Part shown: piece by piece, positions 6,004 to 7,603 of the stretch
Numbering within the stretch: the first letter of the stretch is position 1
Layout: each line of letters starts with the position of its first letter
Assembly (NCBI GenBank): GCA_030149025.1
Contig: JASBSH010000340.1
Coordinates: 1-7,603 of the forward strand
DNA from: Actinomycetales bacterium
GTDB lineage: Bacteria; Actinomycetota; Actinomycetes; Actinomycetales; BWSM-131
Length of the DNA stretch: 7,603 bases
Reading direction: 5' to 3'
Translations under genes and position numbers: made by a program
Notes under the pieces: model-generated
Database searches by the model: none
Told to the model about the DNA's origin: nothing
The model's input: only the letters and a program-made list of their open reading frames with translations

Positions 6004-6624
6004 TCAGGACTCCTTGACCGCGATCGTCTCGACGTAGTTGGCGACCTTCTCGAAGGCGTCCGCGGCCGCCTCGAGCTCCGCCACGACCTCCTTGACCTTG
6101 ATCAGGGCGATCGCGTCGGTGGCGTTGTCCATCAGGTCACCGAGCAGCTTCCGGTAGACGCGGTCGGCCTGGTTCTCCAAGCGGTTGATCTCCACCCAGT
6201 AGTCCGACAGGTCCTTCATCGAGCGCAGCCGCGGCATCGCCGCGGACGTGAGCTCGGCGCAGCGCTGCAGCACCTCGATCTGGTCCGCCACTGCCGTGGG
6301 CAGCTCGTCGATCTTGTACAGGACGATGAGGTCCGCGGCCTCCTCCATGAGGTCCATGCAGTCGTCGAGCCCGCTGGCGAGCGAGTAGATGTCCTCCCGG
6401 TCGAACGGGGTGACGAAGGTCGAGTTCAGCTTCCGCATGATCTCGTGGGTGGACTCGTCGCAGGCGTGCTCGACCTCGCGCATCTGCTTGGCGATGGTTT
6501 CGCGGCCGGCACGGTCAGCTCCGAGAATCTCCGCAAGCAGACCGGCACCGACGACCAGGTGCTGTGCCTGTGCGGCGAAGAGGTCGAAGAAGGACGTGTC
6601 CTTCGGAGTGAGACGCAGTCGCAC
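6004..6624 (-). CDS. DUF47 PhoU-like protein, probable Pit accessory
   Basis: This 206-residue, wholly helical-looking cytoplasmic protein belongs to the DUF47/TIGR00153 family, distant relatives of PhoU that usually sit directly before pit and are thought to modulate it. Acidic ExxxD-type motifs that resemble the PhoU metal sites are visible: EHACDESTHEI (52-62), DREDIYSLASGLDDCMD (75-91), ENQADRVYRKL (150-160) and EAAADAFEKVANYVE (185-199). The FVTPFDREDIY stretch (70-80) is typical of the family. The GTG at 6624 was chosen because the protein then starts MRLRLTPKDTSFFDLF as in homologues I know, and GGAG lies five bases upstream (6630-6633). An open frame extends 49 codons further upstream, but that part is Arg/Pro-rich and unlike the family. 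Pit follows after four bases. Confidence 0.92.
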   Translation of the reverse strand: MRLRLTPKDTSFFDLFAAQAQHLVVGAGLLAEILGADRAGRETIAKQMREVEHACDESTHEIMRKLNSTFVTPFDREDIYSLASGLDDCMDLMEEAADLIVLYKIDELPTAVADQIEVLQRCAELTSAAMPRLRSMKDLSDYWVEINRLENQADRVYRKLLGDLMDNATDAIALIKVKEVVAELEAAADAFEKVANYVETIAVKES

Positions 6625-6672
6625 AGGGTCTCCGGCTCGGTAGGCGGCTCGTGGAGCCTTCGGGCGGCTCAA

Positions 6673-6703
6673 AGCGTAGGGCAGATTCGTCACCGGGGGG
6701 CAA
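6673..6703 (-). promoter_or_regulatory. Tentative promoter for the DUF47-pit operon
   Basis: On the minus strand TTGCCC (6703-6698) and TACGCT (6678-6673, fitting TANNNT) are separated by 19 bp, about 49 bp before the DUF47 start. The spacing is long and the match partial, so this is only a candidate. No 11-bp PHO box units are visible in this gap. Confidence 0.25.
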
Positions 6704-6730
6704 CCAGGTGTTTTCCGAGCAGGACCCCGA

Positions 6731-6770
6731 TGAGCCCCCGCAGCTGAGTCCCGGCAGCTGAGCCCCCGCA
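6731..6770. repeat. Interlaced short direct repeats upstream of DUF47
   Basis: TGAGCCCCCGCA occurs at 6731-6742 and 6759-6770, and GCAGCTGAG at 6740-6748 and 6754-6762, giving a small mosaic repeat directly after the stop of the 72-residue gene. CAGCTG within it is palindromic. No function is evident; it may be a product of slippage. Confidence 0.6.
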
Positions 6771-6773
6771 CCG

Positions 6774-6992
6774 TCAGGTGGAGGTTCCTGCCTCCCCTGT
6801 GCCGGCATCAGCGCCGGGCGAGGACGCCGGGGCGGCTGACTCCTGATCCACCCTCAGCACCTGGTCGATCCGTCGCTGCGTCAGCTCCTCGTCGCTCTCG
6901 GACGCAGCCGCCACCAGATCGCCGTACAGCTCGATCTCCTCGGCAAGGTCGCCGTCGTCAGCCCAGTGGCGGCGCGGGGCGTCACCGCCCAT
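6774..6992 (-). CDS. Conserved-looking 72-residue hypothetical protein
   Basis: I cannot name this protein, but it looks real. The ATG at 6992 is preceded at five bases by GGAGG (6998-7002), one of the best ribosome binding sites in the window; a longer open frame from 7109 has an Arg-rich extension unlike a protein and no such site. Residues 8-49 (RHWADDGDLAEEIELYGDLV and the following stretch to VLRVD) form a probable two- or three-helix acidic unit with the pattern of small conserved actinobacterial proteins; LTQRRIDQVLRV (38-49) looks like a short amphipathic helix. The C-terminal 22 residues are Ala/Ser/Gly/Thr-rich and probably disordered. There are no membrane segments or Cys. It lies on the same strand as DUF47-pit, 149 bp upstream, and after the phosphoesterase, so it could be co-transcribed with either, or alone. 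Confidence 0.7.
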   Translation of the reverse strand: MGGDAPRRHWADDGDLAEEIELYGDLVAAASESDEELTQRRIDQVLRVDQESAAPASSPGADAGTGEAGTST

Positions 6993-6997
6993 CTGAT

Positions 6998-7002
6998 CCT
7001 CC
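6998..7002 (-). promoter_or_regulatory. Ribosome binding site deciding the start of the 72-residue protein
   Basis: The minus strand reads GGAGG, five bases before the ATG at 6992. It is close to the anti-Shine-Dalgarno optimum and argues against the longer frame that starts at 7109. Confidence 0.75.
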
Positions 7003-7107
7003 GTCCCGGATTCGTCCGCTGCACGACACGCTACGCGCACGCGCCTACGCGCGAGGCAACGTGTGGATACGGCCCGAGCCCGTTGAACCGGGAGTACACG
7101 ATCACTC

Positions 7108-7133
7108 ACCGGGTGGTTGGCGCAAGACCCGGT
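7108..7133 (-). terminator. Possible terminator hairpin after the metallophosphoesterase
   Basis: ACCGGGT (7108-7114) and ACCCGGT (7127-7133) form a perfect 7-bp stem with a 12-base loop, 15 bases past the phosphoesterase stop on the minus strand. No U tract follows, so termination is only a positional inference. A perfect 14-bp palindrome (7141-7154) lies between it and the stop codon. Confidence 0.3.
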
Positions 7134-7140
7134 CGCAAAG

Positions 7141-7154
7141 TCCCTGATCAGGGA
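7141..7154. repeat. Perfect 14-bp palindrome over the phosphoesterase stop codon
   Basis: TCCCTGATCAGGGA is its own reverse complement and includes the TGA stop of the phosphoesterase (7148-7150). It shares the TGATCA centre with the elements at 1636-1693 and 4936-4991, but not their flanks, so it is probably unrelated to them. Confidence 0.6.
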
Positions 7155-7603
7155 GAGCGGGACGGGGACGACGACACGCCGGTCGAGCGGCTCGGGTCAC
7201 CTGGCGTGTCGCTGCTCGGGGTGCCACTCGACGTGCCACTCGGGGTGCTGCTCGGGGTGTCCCCCGGGGTGCCGCTCGGGGTGCCGCCGGGTCGAGGCGC
7301 GTCCGCGGGGATGGTGGTGCGCTCGACGGTGACGGAGGTCAGGCCCAACCCGCCGACGGTCACCCGGTCGTAGGACACCAGCTGCCCGGCCCGCTCCCCC
7401 GACTTGGCGAAGTGCAGCAGCGTGGCGGTCATGGGCAGCGGCTCCCCGTCGCTGAGCCGCTGCAGCCCGGCCGCGGTCAGCCCCGCGCCACCGGTCGACG
7501 CCTCGACCATCACGCGGGTCCCGGAGTCGTCGAGCCGCGCGATCCTCCGGTGGTAGTGCCCGGCCAGAACCAGCGGCACCTGTCCGAACAGCGCGTCCAG
7601 CCG
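7148..7603 (-). CDS. Calcineurin-like metallophosphoesterase, C-terminal part (cut by window edge)
   Basis: Only the last 151 codons are in the window; the frame is open to the edge, so the start lies outside. The visible part opens RLDALFGQVPLVLAGHYHRR, in which GHYH is the GHxH metal-ligand motif that closes the active site of calcineurin-like phosphoesterases (usually GHTH). A beta-rich section follows, with VMVEASTGGAGLTAAGLQRL and RVTVGGLGLTSVTVERTTI, which I recognise as typical of a group of actinobacterial membrane-associated metallophosphoesterases; the substrate is unknown. After about visible residue 101 the chain becomes a Ser/Thr/Pro/Gly/Asp-rich tail of some 50 residues with repeated SGTP-like units, probably disordered and perhaps on the outer face of the cell. 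The catalytic N-terminal metal motifs cannot be checked here. A GTG at 7579 is internal, not the start. Whether it handles phosphate esters for the neighbouring transporters is speculation. Confidence 0.85.
   Translation of the reverse strand, partial: RLDALFGQVPLVLAGHYHRRIARLDDSGTRVMVEASTGGAGLTAAGLQRLSDGEPLPMTATLLHFAKSGERAGQLVSYDRVTVGGLGLTSVTVERTTIPADAPRPGGTPSGTPGDTPSSTPSGTSSGTPSSDTPGDPSRSTGVSSSPSRSP
7196..7291 (-). repeat. Imperfect 12-bp tandem repeats coding an (S/G)GTP tail
   Basis: Plus-strand units resembling CTCGGGGTGCCA recur with 9- and 12-bp spacing, for example CTCGGGGTGC at 7216-7225, CGGGGTGCT at 7241-7249 and CTCGGGGTGCC at 7275-7285. On the coding strand they give four-residue units such as SGTP, GDTP, SSTP and SGTS. 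The repeat stays in frame, so the length of the tail can vary without breaking the protein. Confidence 0.75.

Noticed and set aside
7081..7092. GTTCAAC on the minus strand as a second PHO box
   Set aside because: Only one half-like unit is present, with no partner 11 bp away on either side.
6993..7147. A tRNA or other structured RNA gene in the gap between the 72-residue gene and the phosphoesterase
   Set aside because: No T-loop GTTCGA-like sequence, acceptor stem or CCA-adjacent pairing could be found; only short palindromes are present.
1..7603. CRISPR array, insertion sequence, prophage, toxin-antitoxin or defence genes
   Set aside because: No regularly spaced repeats with unique spacers, transposase motifs or defence domains are visible; the coding content is ordinary phosphate transport.

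Overview
The window is very GC-rich (third codon positions are almost all G or C). It carries a phosphate-acquisition locus typical of an actinomycete. GTG and TTG starts are common, the PstS lipobox is LSAC, and a Streptomyces-type 11-bp PHO box lies upstream of pstS. Protein character suggests Actinomycetota, perhaps Micrococcales, but I cannot fix the genus from sequence alone.

Layout, left to right. A small acidic protein of unknown function (29-337, minus) diverges from the pst operon. The 171-bp divergent gap (338-508) holds four 11-bp units of a PHO box (394-437) and a plausible -10 hexamer. The high-affinity ABC phosphate importer follows on the plus strand as pstS (509-1618), pstC (1742-2707), pstA (2704-3798) and pstB (3838-4617). 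pstS is separated from pstC by 123 bp containing a strong hairpin with two near-perfect 20-bp arms and a tandem 16-bp duplication. pstC and pstA overlap by four bases.

A 386-bp convergent gap (4618-5003) contains no credible gene. It is full of repeats: a direct repeat of 39 bp at 51-bp spacing, a 22-bp inverted repeat that can serve as the pstB terminator, and two elements related to the pstS-pstC hairpin arms. On the minus strand, reading toward this gap, a PhoU-like DUF47 gene (6004-6624) and a short Pit-family low-affinity phosphate permease (5004-5999) form a two-gene operon. Upstream of them, also on the minus strand, are a 72-residue protein of unknown function with a strong ribosome binding site (6774-6992) and the 3' part of a calcineurin-like metallophosphoesterase (7148 to the window edge) with a Ser/Thr/Pro/Gly-rich repetitive tail.

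Together the genes cover both ways of importing phosphate. The inducible, ATP-driven Pst system probably serves under starvation through PhoP or RegX3 control. The Pit permease with its DUF47 partner probably serves when phosphate is plentiful. The gene set itself is well known, and I see no new enzyme system. The unusual material is in the non-coding DNA, namely a set of related palindromic elements placed inside the operon and at the convergent junction.
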